From assembly GCF_001421715.1 (NCBI RefSeq), contig NZ_LMKP01000042.1, positions 82,929 through 146,928 on the forward strand: a stretch of DNA of 64,000 nucleotides. Direction: 5' to 3'. Origin of the DNA: Sphingomonas sp. Leaf22 (GTDB taxonomy: Bacteria; Pseudomonadota; Alphaproteobacteria; Sphingomonadales; Sphingomonadaceae). The translations under genes and the position numbers were made by a program. How positions within the stretch are numbered: the stretch's first letter is position 1; each line of letters begins with the position of its first letter. Below the pieces are notes generated by a model, which worked only from the letters and a program-made list of their open reading frames with translations, had not been told where the DNA came from and did no database searches. Of this stretch, positions 25,705 to 35,400 are shown piece after piece.

Positions 25705-26754
25705 TTACTCCGCCGCCACGCCCCCGAACATGTCGCCCATGCCGCTGGCTTCCTCGTTCGCCGGCGCGACCACCTTCGCCTTCTGCCGCTTGTCGAAGCC
25801 GTCCCAGACCTCGTTCCAGTTACCGCGCGTCGCCGCCTTCGAATATTCGGTCGCGCGCTGTTCGAAGAAGTTCGCATGCTCGACGCCATTCAGCAGCGGT
25901 GCCAGCCACGGCAGGGGGTGTTCGTCGATCAGGTAGATCGGCTTCATGCCCAGCTGCCCCAGCCGCCAGTCGGCGATATAGCGGATATATTTCTTGATTT
26001 CCTTCGCGGTCATGCCGTGGACCGGCCCCATTTCGAAGGCGAGATCGATGAAATTATCCTCCAGCCGCACCGTCGTCTGGCACATGTCGGCGATATCGTC
26101 GCGCACGGCGCGCGTCATGCAGTCGCGTTCCTTGCAGAAGGCGTGGAACAGCTTGATGATGCCTTCGCAATGCAGGCTCTCGTCGCGGACCGACCACGAC
26201 ACGATCTGCCCCATGCCCTTCATCTTGTTGAAGCGCGGGAAGTTCATCAGCATCGCGAACGACGCGAACAGCTGCAATCCTTCGGTAAAGCCGCCGAACA
26301 TCGCCAGCGTCTTGGCAATATCCTCGTCGGTATCGACCCCGAAATTCTGGAGATAGTCGTGCTTGTCCTTCATCTCGCTATATTCGAGGAAAGCACCATA
26401 TTCGCTCTCGGGCATGCCGATCGTGTCGAGCAGATGGCTGTACGCCGCGATATGCACCGTCTCCATGTTGGAGAAGGCGGCCAGCATCATCTTGACCTCG
26501 GTCGGCTTGAAGATGCGGCCATATTTTTCGTGGTAGCAGTCCTGCACCTCGACATCGGCCTGGGTGAAGAAGCGGAAGATTTGCGTGAGCAGGTTGCGCT
26601 CGTGCGGCGTCAGCTTCTGCGCCCAGTCGCGGCAATCCTCACCCAACGGCACCTCTTCGGGCATCCAGTGGATCTGCTGCTGACGCTTCCAGAAATCGAA
26701 CGCCCATGGGTATTCGAACGGCTTGTACTGCTTGCGGGCTTCGGTGAGCGACAT
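25705..26754 (-). CDS. nrdB: Ribonucleotide reductase beta subunit (class I)
   Basis: Radical-generating subunit that pairs with NrdA to reduce ribonucleotides. All metal and radical residues are visible: Asp in FFTQADVEVQD, METVHIAAYSH (Glu, His and the radical Tyr), the Glu of FTEGLQLF, and VRDESLHCEG (Glu and His), so it should be a normal tyrosyl-radical enzyme. The C-terminus (DMFGGVAAE) is the flexible tail that docks to NrdA. 349 residues from ATG 26754. Two tiny membrane protein genes lie immediately upstream, five bases away, and nrdA is downstream only after other genes. Confidence 0.96.
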   Translation of the reverse strand: MSLTEARKQYKPFEYPWAFDFWKRQQQIHWMPEEVPLGEDCRDWAQKLTPHERNLLTQIFRFFTQADVEVQDCYHEKYGRIFKPTEVKMMLAAFSNMETVHIAAYSHLLDTIGMPESEYGAFLEYSEMKDKHDYLQNFGVDTDEDIAKTLAMFGGFTEGLQLFASFAMLMNFPRFNKMKGMGQIVSWSVRDESLHCEGIIKLFHAFCKERDCMTRAVRDDIADMCQTTVRLEDNFIDLAFEMGPVHGMTAKEIKKYIRYIADWRLGQLGMKPIYLIDEHPLPWLAPLLNGVEHANFFEQRATEYSKAATRGNWNEVWDGFDKRQKAKVVAPANEEASGMGDMFGGVAAE

Positions 26755-26758
26755 GGGG

Positions 26759-26989
26759 TTACTCCGAGTACGTCTTGAAGAGGAGGATAGCGGTCTGCGC
26801 AAGCGCCAAACCGCCGAGAAGCTGGTAGGTAATACGCGTCTTGATCCCGGGCTGGGCCGGTTCTGCCCCGATCCGCTGCAATTGTTTCAGCGTACGATCG
26901 ACCGCCTGCTCTGGTCTGACAACGAGCCAAACGCCGGTTGCCAACGTACTGGCTATCGTCAGCCAGTTCACGAAATCTGGCCAGTTCAC
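26759..26989 (-). CDS. Small membrane protein upstream of nrdB
   Basis: A 76-residue protein with two membrane segments (WLTIASTLATGVWLVV and YQLLGGLALAQTAILLF) and a cationic loop. The GTG at 26989 overlaps the stop of the preceding small gene as GTGA, and its own stop is four bases before the nrdB ATG, so the three genes are probably one transcript. Family not recognised. Confidence 0.65.
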   Translation of the reverse strand: MNWPDFVNWLTIASTLATGVWLVVRPEQAVDRTLKQLQRIGAEPAQPGIKTRITYQLLGGLALAQTAILLFKTYSE

Positions 26990-27189
26990 GACGCCGACCC
27001 CCACGACCATTGCGCGATCCCGAAGATCGTGAGGATGACCCCGAGCGCCAGTGCCATCATCCCGACCATGCCATGGGCATAGCGGCTTTGCTGCGTTGCC
27101 CGCGACCGGAGGCGCAGCAGCAGCAGCCATAGCCCGATGACGCCCGCTAAGAGTGCCACGCCGAGCATGATGAGTACGTTCAGCGTCAT
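26986..27189 (-). CDS. Small membrane protein, first gene of nrdB unit
   Basis: A 67-residue protein with two hydrophobic segments (VLIMLGVALLAGVIGLWLLL and MMALALGVILTIFGIA) joined by a basic loop. It is the first of three tightly packed minus-strand genes ending in nrdB and is divergent from the DUF2171 gene 53 bases away. The pattern (two-TM, about 65 aa) is common in alphaproteobacteria without known function. Confidence 0.7.
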   Translation of the reverse strand: MTLNVLIMLGVALLAGVIGLWLLLLRLRSRATQQSRYAHGMVGMMALALGVILTIFGIAQWSWGSAS

Positions 27190-27242
27190 GCGACCAACTG
27201 CGGGGACGTGCGTTTGACCGCCGCCCCCAACGGAGAAATAGC

Positions 27243-27518
27243 ATGGCCGATCTCAGCAACATCAACGAACATGCCGACGTCATCGGCGCCGACGGCGTCC
27301 ATGTCGGCACCGTCGACCGCGTCGAAGGCGACCGCATCAAGCTGACCAAGAAGGACAGCGGCGCGCAGGTCGAAGGGGCGGACAGCTCGCATGAAGGGCA
27401 TCACCATTATATCGACGGTGGCCTCGTCGCCGAGGTCGAGGACAACACCGTCCGCCTGTCCGCCAATGCCGATGTCGCGGTGACGTTCGAAACCGAAGAG
27501 GATGGCAACGCCATCTGA
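27243..27518 (+). CDS. DUF2171 protein, PRC-barrel-like
   Basis: A 91-residue soluble protein of the DUF2171 family. Typical is NEHADVIGADGVHVGTVD, the strand-rich VEGDRIKLTKKD, then HHHYIDGGLVAEVEDNTVRL and an acidic tail. The fold is related to the PRC barrel. ATG 27243 follows AACGGAG. Known members lack an assigned activity; many are found near stress or envelope genes. Confidence 0.88.
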   Translation: MADLSNINEHADVIGADGVHVGTVDRVEGDRIKLTKKDSGAQVEGADSSHEGHHHYIDGGLVAEVEDNTVRLSANADVAVTFETEEDGNAI

Positions 27519-27525
27519 CACCTTT

Positions 27526-27581
27526 CCCTCTCCCGGCGGGAGAGGGAGGGAGCCGCGCAGCGGCGGAAGGGTGAGGGCGGA
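27526..27581. repeat. REP-like hairpin, CCCTCTCCC family copy 2
   Basis: CCCTCTCCCGGCGGGAGAGG, then GGAGCCGCGCAGCGGC and AAGGGTGAGGGCG. It is the left partner of an inverted pair around the DUF559 gene (right partner 27962-28019). Confidence 0.85.
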
Positions 27582-27586
27582 TCGGT

Positions 27587-27961
27587 TCACGCCGGTTCAC
27601 CCTCACGCACGTTTGCCACTAGCGTGGCCAGACGCGCCAACACTCCGTCGAGATTAGTCAGCACGTCGTCATTCCAGAAGCGCTCGACCCGGAAGCCGTG
27701 TTGGTTGAGAACGGCTGTGCGGCGCGCGTCGTACACCGCATCGGCGTCATGCTGCCCACCGTCCACTTCGATGACCAAACCAGCCCGCACGCTCAGAAAA
27801 TCCACGAAATAAGGGCCAACCGGGACCTGCCGCCGGAAGCGTAACTCCGGGAAGGTCTGACGCAGACCTGCCCACAGCTTCTTCTCCGCATCGGTCGCAT
27901 TGCGGCGGAGATCGCGGGCGCGGCCGACCGTTCCGGACGGTTGATGTTGATACGTGCGCAT
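27587..27961 (-). CDS. DUF559 protein (VSR/endonuclease-like)
   Basis: A 124-residue protein of the DUF559 family, whose fold is related to very-short-patch-repair and restriction endonucleases. The core RRQVPVGPYFVDFLSV followed by LVIEVDGGQHD shows the D...ExD-type active-site pattern; NATDAEKKLWAGLR is the usual N-terminal helix. ATG 27961 is preferred because further upstream sequence is the inverted repeat itself. The gene is framed tightly by inverted copies of one repeat, which makes a mobile cassette plausible. Biological role unknown. Confidence 0.88.
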   Translation of the reverse strand: MRTYQHQPSGTVGRARDLRRNATDAEKKLWAGLRQTFPELRFRRQVPVGPYFVDFLSVRAGLVIEVDGGQHDADAVYDARRTAVLNQHGFRVERFWNDDVLTNLDGVLARLATLVANVREGEPA

Positions 27962-28019
27962 CGCCCTCACCCTTCCGCCGCTAAAGCGGCTCCCTCCCTC
28001 TCCCAGTGGGAGAGGGATC
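27962..28019. repeat. REP-like hairpin, CCCTCTCCC family copy 3 (inverted)
   Basis: CGCCCTCACCCTTCCGCCGC, AAGCGGCTCCCT, then CCCTCTCCCAGTGGGAGAGG. It is the reverse-oriented partner of 27526-27581 and starts directly at the start codon of the DUF559 gene. Confidence 0.85.
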
Positions 28020-28071
28020 ATCGCCTAACCGCCACGCCGTCAGACAGGATCGCTGCGCGACCGCCGCCCGC

Positions 28072-29970
28072 TTACTGACAGGCCAGGCACTCGTCATAAT
28101 CGGTCGTCTCGCCCAGATCGAACTTGGCCAGCTCGGACGTGTTGTCCGCCTCGACACCACCGGCGAACCCGGCGCGCTGCACCGACTTCGACCGCAGATA
28201 ATAGAGCGATTTGATGCCCAGCTCCCATGCGCGATAGTGGAGCATCAGCAGGTCCCACTTCTCAACATCGGCCGGGATGAACAGGTTCAGCGACTGCGCC
28301 TGATCGATGAACGGCGCACGGTCCCCGGCGAGTTCGAGCAGCCAGCGCTGGTCGATCTCGAAGCTGGTCTTGTACGTGTCCTTCTCTTCCTGGCTCAGGA
28401 ACTCGAGATGCTGCACCGAACCGCCGCGCTCGAGGATCGTGTTCCACACCGCATCACTGTTCTTCGACTTCGCGATCAGCAGCTTTTCGAGATACGGGTT
28501 CTTGACCGACCACGACCCTGACAGCGTCTTGTGGGTATAGATGTTCGCCGGGATCGGTTCGATGCAGGCGCTGGTGCCGCCGCAGATGATGCTGATCGAC
28601 GCGGTCGGCGCGATCGCCATCTTGCAGCTGAACCGCTCCATCACGCCCATGTCGGCCGCGTCGGGGCAGGGGCCACGCTCGGTGGCGAGGTGCATCGACG
28701 CCTCATTCACCTGCGCGTTGACGTGGCGGAAGATCTTGAGGTTCCATGCTTTCGCCATCGCCCCTTCGAACGGCAGGCTGCGCGCCTGCAGGAACGAGTG
28801 GAAGCCCATGACGCCGAGGCCCACCGACCGCTCGCGCTCCGCCGAATAACGGGCACGCGCCATCTCGTCGGGCGCGCGCTCGATATAGTCGGTCAGGACG
28901 TTGTCGAGGAAGCGCATCACATCCTCGATGAAGCGCTTGTCGCCGTTCCATTCGTCCCAGGTTTCGAGGTTCAGCGACGACAGGCAGCACACGGCGGTGC
29001 GGTCGTTGCCGAGGTGATCCTTGCCGGTCGGCAGCGTGATCTCGCTGCACAGGTTCGACGTCGACACCTTCAGGCCCAGATCGCGATGATGCTTGGGCAT
29101 CGTATTGTTCACATGGTCACTGAACACGATGTACGGCTCGCCGGTCGCCAGGCGGGTCTCGACCAGCTTCTGGAACAGCGAACGCGCATCGACGACCGCG
29201 CGCTGTGACCCGTCCTTGGGGCTTTTCAGCGCCCATTCGGTACCGTCGCGGACCGCTTCCATGAACGCATCAGGGATCAGCACGCCGTGATGCAGGTTCA
29301 ATGCCTTGCGGTTGAAATCGCCGCTGGGCTTGCGGATTTCGAGGAACTCCTCGATCTCCGGGTGGCTGACGTCGAGATAGCAGGCCGCCGAACCGCGACG
29401 CAGCGACCCTTGCGAAATGGCGAGGGTCAGCGAATCCATGACGCGGACGAACGGGATGATGCCGCTGGTCTTGCCGTTCAGCCCGACCGGCTCGCCGATC
29501 CCGCGCACGCTGCCCCAATAGGTGCCGATGCCCCCGCCGCGCGACGCCAGCCACACATTCTCGTTCCACGTCTCGACGATGCCTTCGAGGCTGTCAGGAA
29601 CCGAGTTGAGATAGCAGGAGATCGGCAGGCCGCGCCCGGTGCCGCCGTTCGACAGGACCGGGGTGGCCGGCATGAACCAAAGCTTCGAGATATAGTCGTA
29701 CAGCCGCTGGGCGTGCGCGGCATCATCGGCATAGGCCGACGCGACTCGCACGAACAGGTCCTGATATGATTCGCCGGGCAGCAGATACCGGTCCTTCAGC
29801 GTGTCCTTGCCGAAATCGGTCAGCAGCGCATCGCGCGAATGATCGACCTCGACCGCGTGCAGCTGCGCATCGACCGTACGGCTGGTGCGCGCGGGCGGCG
29901 TGGCGGCGGGGGCCGGATCGGCGAATTGCAGTTCGTTCATCTGGGCATCCTGACTATCCTGGAAGGTCAT
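28072..29970 (-). CDS. nrdA: Ribonucleotide reductase alpha subunit (class I)
   Basis: Catalytic subunit reducing ribonucleoside diphosphates. Visible are LSNGGTGRGLPISCYLNS (first active-site Cys), SRGGGIGTYWGSVR, NLCSEI (the thiyl radical Cys), PTASISIICG and the C-terminal redox pair CLACQ. ATG 29970 follows AAGAGGAACGGGA. At 632 residues it lacks the N-terminal ATP-cone of about 90 residues found in the E. coli enzyme; the N-terminus is a short Ala/Pro-rich linker. Overall-activity control by dATP may therefore be absent or lie elsewhere. nrdB is separated from it by three genes. Confidence 0.96.
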   Translation of the reverse strand: MTFQDSQDAQMNELQFADPAPAATPPARTSRTVDAQLHAVEVDHSRDALLTDFGKDTLKDRYLLPGESYQDLFVRVASAYADDAAHAQRLYDYISKLWFMPATPVLSNGGTGRGLPISCYLNSVPDSLEGIVETWNENVWLASRGGGIGTYWGSVRGIGEPVGLNGKTSGIIPFVRVMDSLTLAISQGSLRRGSAACYLDVSHPEIEEFLEIRKPSGDFNRKALNLHHGVLIPDAFMEAVRDGTEWALKSPKDGSQRAVVDARSLFQKLVETRLATGEPYIVFSDHVNNTMPKHHRDLGLKVSTSNLCSEITLPTGKDHLGNDRTAVCCLSSLNLETWDEWNGDKRFIEDVMRFLDNVLTDYIERAPDEMARARYSAERERSVGLGVMGFHSFLQARSLPFEGAMAKAWNLKIFRHVNAQVNEASMHLATERGPCPDAADMGVMERFSCKMAIAPTASISIICGGTSACIEPIPANIYTHKTLSGSWSVKNPYLEKLLIAKSKNSDAVWNTILERGGSVQHLEFLSQEEKDTYKTSFEIDQRWLLELAGDRAPFIDQAQSLNLFIPADVEKWDLLMLHYRAWELGIKSLYYLRSKSVQRAGFAGGVEADNTSELAKFDLGETTDYDECLACQ

Positions 29971-30306
29971 CGTCCCGTTCCTCTTGTGTTCTAGCACGGA
30001 GCGATGCCCCTGTCGATTTCTACGGAACGTCCGCGCGCACCATCGCCCTTGACAAGCGTTGGCGGCATTGGAGGTTCCAGCAGGCGTAACACAATCCATA
30101 GCGCCCGTCCCGCGTCGGGCACCACTAATTGTAGGAAAGCGGTCGACGCGCAAGTCGGCAATTATAACCTTTGGCGCCCGGCTCGACCGGCTCGACGGTC
30201 ACTCCCGACGCGACGCGCGGCGATCCGCCGGGTTCGCGAAATGCAAGCGAACTTTTCGGGAACGCAGAAAAATTGCTGTCGCCGGACGGGGCGTCCGGGC
30301 GGAACT
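29971..30306. other. nrdA upstream region, 336 bp
   Basis: Gap between the nrdA start and the end of the DUF4345 gene. It contains a perfect minus-strand TATAAT (30166-30161) and NrdR-box-like sequences between that and nrdA, so it is probably the nrdA promoter with a leader of nearly 190 bases. No repeat element or further gene is seen. Confidence 0.5.
30089..30137 (-). promoter_or_regulatory. Candidate tandem NrdR boxes
   Basis: ACACAATCCATAGCGC (30089-30104) agrees with the NrdR consensus acaCwAtATaTwGtgt at 12 of 16 positions. A weaker match, CCACTAATTGTAGGAA (30122-30137), is 33 bases away, roughly three helical turns, the usual spacing of paired NrdR boxes. They lie just downstream of a TATAAT, where binding would block nrdA transcription. 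Confidence 0.35.
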
Positions 30307-30714
30307 TTATGCGGTTGTCGCCTGCCGATATCGATGCGCGATACGGGTCTGCCACAGCAGCAGCAGCGGCACGACGGCGAGCTCGATACCAAGCCCGACG
30401 ACATGTCCCGTCGATGGTGCGCCGATCGTCAGGAGCGACAGGAGTCGCGCGAGGCCGCCGCCGACCACCATCGCGCCCAGCAACCGGAACCGGCCGGTCT
30501 TGCCCTCGATCGCCGGAATGCAGCTGGCAAAGGCGAGGCCGAGGACCAGGAAGATGCCCGACAGATAGCGGAAATGACTGTCCAGATCGACCGCGGGAGC
30601 CGGTTGCAGCCACGCCGCACCGCGCAGGATGCTGAAAGTCGCCACCGACAGCGGCACGAAGCAGGCGATCGCGACCGCGACCTGCAGCAGCGTCCGCTCG
30701 CCGCGCGGCGTCAC
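30307..30714 (-). CDS. DUF4345 membrane protein
   Basis: A 135-residue integral membrane protein with four hydrophobic segments. The DSHFRYLSGIFLVLGLAFASCIP motif (quoted in part: FRYLSGIFLVLG) and GGLARLLSL are characteristic of DUF4345. ATG 30714 overlaps the stop of the upstream DUF2721 gene (ATGA). No known function. Confidence 0.85.
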   Translation of the reverse strand: MTPRGERTLLQVAVAIACFVPLSVATFSILRGAAWLQPAPAVDLDSHFRYLSGIFLVLGLAFASCIPAIEGKTGRFRLLGAMVVGGGLARLLSLLTIGAPSTGHVVGLGIELAVVPLLLLWQTRIAHRYRQATTA

Positions 30715-31172
30715 GTTCGTTCGCGCTCGAGCAATTCGGCGCGGACGCGAATCGCATGGACCGACATCCGCACCTCGAACAGGAACCAGACCAGTCCGCC
30801 GATCAGCAGCACCATCGACAGGACGAACGCGATCGCCACCGCCTTGCCAAGGCCCAGGTCGAGCAGTTCGGCGATGAACAGCATCGCGACGACGGTGCAG
30901 TTGGCGACCGCCGAGAGCACGACCAGGAACACCGCATTGTTGATGACGCGGATGCGCCGGTCGAGCAGCCGCAGTTCGAACACGTGCCGCGCATGTTCCG
31001 GTCCGATCGAGGACGGGTGCAGCTTTTCGAGGTCGCGGGCACGATCGACGATCCGCGCCAGTCGACCGACCATGACGTTCAGGATCGCGCCGATTCCCGC
31101 CAACAGGAAGACCGGCGCGATGGCGGTCTGGATCGTCTTGGCGACGGTCGACAGGACAGGTTCGAATTCCAC
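30711..31172 (-). CDS. DUF2721 membrane protein
   Basis: A protein of about 153 residues with three membrane helices. The N-terminal helix and loop (TIQTAIAPVFLLAGIGAIL and VMVGRLARIVDRAR) are typical of DUF2721. The start is uncertain: GTG 31172 fits the family's short N-terminus, an ATG at 31265 would give a non-conserved extension overlapping the divergent gene. Translationally coupled to the DUF4345 gene. Function unknown. Confidence 0.82.
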   Translation of the reverse strand: MEFEPVLSTVAKTIQTAIAPVFLLAGIGAILNVMVGRLARIVDRARDLEKLHPSSIGPEHARHVFELRLLDRRIRVINNAVFLVVLSAVANCTVVAMLFIAELLDLGLGKAVAIAFVLSMVLLIGGLVWFLFEVRMSVHAIRVRAELLERERT

Positions 31173-31263
31173 GCGCTTGCTATGCAGCGGCGGACCGAAC
31201 CGGGCAAGGTCGCGTGGCGTGCACACCCCGGGATCGCTACCCAATCGTAACCGGTTATGGGGC

Positions 31264-32361
31264 ATGATGCCGCCCATGTTGTCGCCCGCTTCCCCCGCCA
31301 TCGCCCGGATGATCGCCGGTCTGCCCGATGCGATCGATGCCGTCGCCGCATCGGCCGCACCGAGCCACCGGTTCCTGCGCCGCCGATGGTATGCCGCCGC
31401 GATCGACGCCTATGGCGGCACGGCGCGAACGCTGCTGGTCGAGCGTGGCGGACAGGCGATGGCGGCACTGCCGCTGATCGGACTGGGGCCGGCGGCGTTG
31501 CGCATGGCGCAGGTGCCCGGCAGCTACTGGCCGTTCCGCAGCGGCCCCGTCGCGCAGGATGCCTCGCCGGGCGACGTCGCGGCGCTGCTGGACGAAGCGG
31601 GGCGGCAGGTGCGCGGGTTCCGGCTGGGGCCGGTCTATGACGGCGATCCGATGCTCGACGGGCTGCTGGACGCGGCGCGCGCCGGCGGCTGGCGCGCCAT
31701 GCCGCGCTTCATCGCCGACAGCTATCTCCTCGATATCGCCGCACGGCAGGCCGAGGGCGTTTGGCCGCGGCTGTCGACGCTGCGCAAGAACCGCTTCAAC
31801 GAAAAGCATCTGGCGGCGCTCGGCACCCCCGACTGGTCGTTCGCCAGCGGCGCGGACTGGCAGTCCGGCCTGTTCGACGATCTCGCCGCGATCGAGGCGG
31901 CAAGCTGGCTTGCCGAGCGCACCGATGGTCACGACGCGAAGTTTACCGAGACCGGCCATGGCCGCTTCTGGCGGGCGGCGGCTGCCGATCCGGTGCTGGC
32001 GGACATGATGTGGGTCGCGCTGCTCCGGATGGATGGCAAGCCCGCCGCCTTCTCGTTCGATATCAACGCCGGCCAGCTGAAATATGCCGTCGCCAACAGC
32101 TATGACGCGACCTATGGCCAGCGTTCGCCGGGGCGGCTGCTCTATTACCGCAACCTCGTCCGCGCGGTCGCCGACGGCGTCACCCATGTCGACTGGGGCG
32201 CGGGCGACAGCGGGTATAAGGGGCTGATCGGTGCCGAACGGGGGCCGGCGATCCGCGACTGGCTGTTCCTGCGGCCCGGTCTGCCGGCGCTTGCCGGGCG
32301 CTGGCTGGCGCGGCGCTGGGCGCGGTCGGGATCGGTGCCGGCCGGGAACGGTCGGGACTAA
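31264..32361 (+). CDS. BioF2-like (CelD-type) acyltransferase
   Basis: A 365-residue protein with the double-GNAT fold of the BioF2/CelD acetyltransferase group. Landmarks are RLSTLRKNRFNEKHLAAL (reduced here to LRKNRFNEK), the central AALRMDGKPAAFSFDI-like strand and DWGAGDSGYKGLIGAE near the C-terminus. Such enzymes modify sugars or peptides during exopolysaccharide or glycan synthesis. Starts at 31264, 31267 and 31276 are equivalent; no glycan genes lie adjacent, so the substrate is open. Confidence 0.87.
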   Translation: MMPPMLSPASPAIARMIAGLPDAIDAVAASAAPSHRFLRRRWYAAAIDAYGGTARTLLVERGGQAMAALPLIGLGPAALRMAQVPGSYWPFRSGPVAQDASPGDVAALLDEAGRQVRGFRLGPVYDGDPMLDGLLDAARAGGWRAMPRFIADSYLLDIAARQAEGVWPRLSTLRKNRFNEKHLAALGTPDWSFASGADWQSGLFDDLAAIEAASWLAERTDGHDAKFTETGHGRFWRAAAADPVLADMMWVALLRMDGKPAAFSFDINAGQLKYAVANSYDATYGQRSPGRLLYYRNLVRAVADGVTHVDWGAGDSGYKGLIGAERGPAIRDWLFLRPGLPALAGRWLARRWARSGSVPAGNGRD

Positions 32362-32435
32362 CCGATACGTCCGTTGCCGTAACGCGACGGATCGACCACC
32401 ATCATGACCTTGCGCAAACGGGCGGATGATCGAAC

Positions 32436-35400
32436 ATGACCGGCCAATCGCTACCCCCATCGGCCCATGCGCCGGTTCGGCCCGATGCCCCACAGCGGCC
32501 GGTCGACGAGCATTGGCCGCGGCGCGACAGTCGTCGCCCGGCGGTGCAGCCGCCGATCGACATGCCGCGGTATGTGGCGATCCTGTTCCTTGCGTCGGCA
32601 CTGGCCATGGCGCTGGTGCCGCTGTTGCAGGGGGCGTTGCTGATCTGGCCGGCCACGCCGATCGCGGTCGCCACGCTGACGCGACGTCCGGTCCGGCGTT
32701 GGCCGGGCATCACCGCGATCACCTTTGCCACGCTGGTCGCCGCCGGGGTGTTCGTCGGCCTGCCGCTGCTGCCGTTGATCGTGTATGCCTCGATCGACGC
32801 GGTCGTCATCCTGCTGGTTGCCGGGCTGCTGCGGCGGTTCGAACCCGATCCCCGATCGTTGCGCGGCTATGGACTGGTGATCCTCGCGGCGTTCGTCGGT
32901 GCCACGGTCAGCACCCTGCTGGCCGAGGTGTCCGGCTGGTTCCTGCACGGCGTGATCGTCTTCTACCACGCGGTGCAGTGGTTTGCCGCCATCGCCATGG
33001 GACTGATCGTCCTCCTGCCGGCGTTGAAGGCGACGCGACGCGCACTGGCGGAGGAGCTCAGGATCCTGTCGCCGACGCTCGCGCTGCCGATCGCAATGTC
33101 GACGATCATCGCGCTGGTGGTATTCGGGACCAGCCGCAACCCCTCCCTGTTCCTGCTGCTACCGTGCGGCGTGTTCGCCGCGCTGTTTTCGCGCTTCATC
33201 GGTGTGTCGGCCTCGCTGCTCATCATCGGCACCATCGCGACGGTCGGCACGCTCAACGGCGTCGGGCCGATCGTCGCCGCGTTCGACGCGGTCGCCGACC
33301 GGGTCCTGTTCCTGCAACTGCTCATCGGCATCATCGCGCTGACCAGCTTTCCGGTCGCCTCGCTCCTCTACGAACAGTCGCTGGCGCTGAACGAGATCCG
33401 CGACAATGAACGACAATTGCGGATGATGACCGATTATTCGACCGACCTGATCGTCCGCGTCGGTCGCGACGGCATCCGCCGCTATGCCTCCCCGGCGTCG
33501 CTGCGCCTGCTGGGGTATACGCCCGACGAGATGATCGCGCGCACCCCCTATGCATCGATCCATCCCGACGATCGCAACCGCGTCCGCCGTCAGACCTATG
33601 CGCTGGTTCCCGGCGGCGACAGCACCGTCTTTCGCTACCGCATGCAGCATCGCGACGGCCATTATGTCTGGCTGGAGGGCGCGTTCCGTCTGATCGGCGA
33701 CAGCCGCTATAATTGCGAGCTGATCGGCTCGATCCGCGACATCGGCGAACGCCGGGCGGCCGAGACCAGGGCGATCGAATCGATCACGCAGTTGCAGGAA
33801 CAGCAGCGGCTGCTCGCCATGGCCGAAAGCGCGGCGCGGCTCGGCCATTGGCGACTGAACCTCACCGACAAGCGTAACCTGTGGTCGCCGGAAATCTTCC
33901 GGATCCACGGCCTGCCGCCGGGCGAGGAACCGTCGCTGGAGGCATCGCTCGACTATTATCATCCCGACGACCGCGCGATGGTTCGCGCCCAGATCGACCG
34001 AGCGATTGCAACCGGCGGGTCGTTCGCCTTCACCGCCCGGCTGATCCGGCACGATGGTGCGATCCGCTGGGTGGAGTCCCGCGGACAGGCCGAACGGGGG
34101 CAGGGGGCCGAAGTGGTCGGCCTGTTCGGCGTGTTGCAGGATACGACCGAACAGGTCGCGGTGATGACCGATCTTCGTGCCGCGCGCGAGGATGCCGAAC
34201 GCGCGCTGGCGGCCAAGGCGACCTTCACCGCGACGATCAGCCACGAGATCCGCACCCCGCTGACCTCGATCCTCGCCGCCGCACAGTTGCTGCGCGACAC
34301 GCCCGACCGGGTTCAGCGGATGCGGCATCTCGATTCGCTCGAACAGGCAGGCCGGACGCTGTCCGATATCGTCGACGACGTCCTGACCTTCTCGAAACTC
34401 GAAGGGGGGCACAGCCAGCCCGAAGCGATCATCTTCGAACCGCGCGAACTGCTCGCGACGGCCACCGGCATGTTCGCGGCAGAGGCAAAGCATCATGCCG
34501 TGTCGCTCGACTTCGACGTACCCGATTCGCGCGTCGTCGGCGATCCGGCGCGGCTGCAACGCGTGCTGACCAATCTGGTCGGCAACGCGATAAAATTCAC
34601 CCGGCACGGATCGGTGCGCATCACCGCGACGCGCGAGGCCGGTGATTGCTGGCGGTTCGAGGTCGCCGATACCGGGGTCGGTATCCGCGACGACCGGCTG
34701 GACGCCATCTTCGAACCCTTCGTTCAGGCCGACGCCTCGACCACCCGCAGCTATGGCGGCACCGGCCTCGGCCTCAGCATCAGCCGGATGCTGGTCGAAT
34801 CGATGGGCGGCACCATCGGCGTCGTCAGCCGCCCCGGTGCCGGATCGCGCTTCTGGTTCCGCCTGCCACTGCCGGCCGCCGGACAGGTCGGACTGCCGGT
34901 GGATGCGCCCGTACCCGGATCGGACGCGACGCCGCCGGGGGGGCGGATTACGGCGTCGACCGTCCTCGTCGCCGAGGATAACGACACCAATCGCTATCTG
35001 ATCACTGAAATCGTGCGGCGGCTGGGGCATCACGTCATTGCGGTCGAAAATGGCGCGCGCGCCGTCGAATATGTCACGGCGGCGACGGGCAATCCGGTCG
35101 ATGTGGTGTTGATGGACGTACAGATGCCGGTGATGGACGGGATCGCTGCCGCGCGTGCGATCCGGGCGTGGAGCGGGGCGGGGGCGGGCGTGCCGATCTA
35201 TGCATTGACCGCCGACCTTTCGACCGAACGCCGCGCCGAGATCCTGCGCGTCGGGATGAACGGCATTCTGACCAAGCCGGTCGACGTGCCGCAACTGCGC
35301 GCCGTGCTCAGCAAGGTGCCGATGCCCGCCGGACGCCCGGCGATGCCGAATCCCGATGCCATCGACCGCGACCGCATGCAGTCGATCACCAGCGCCCTCG

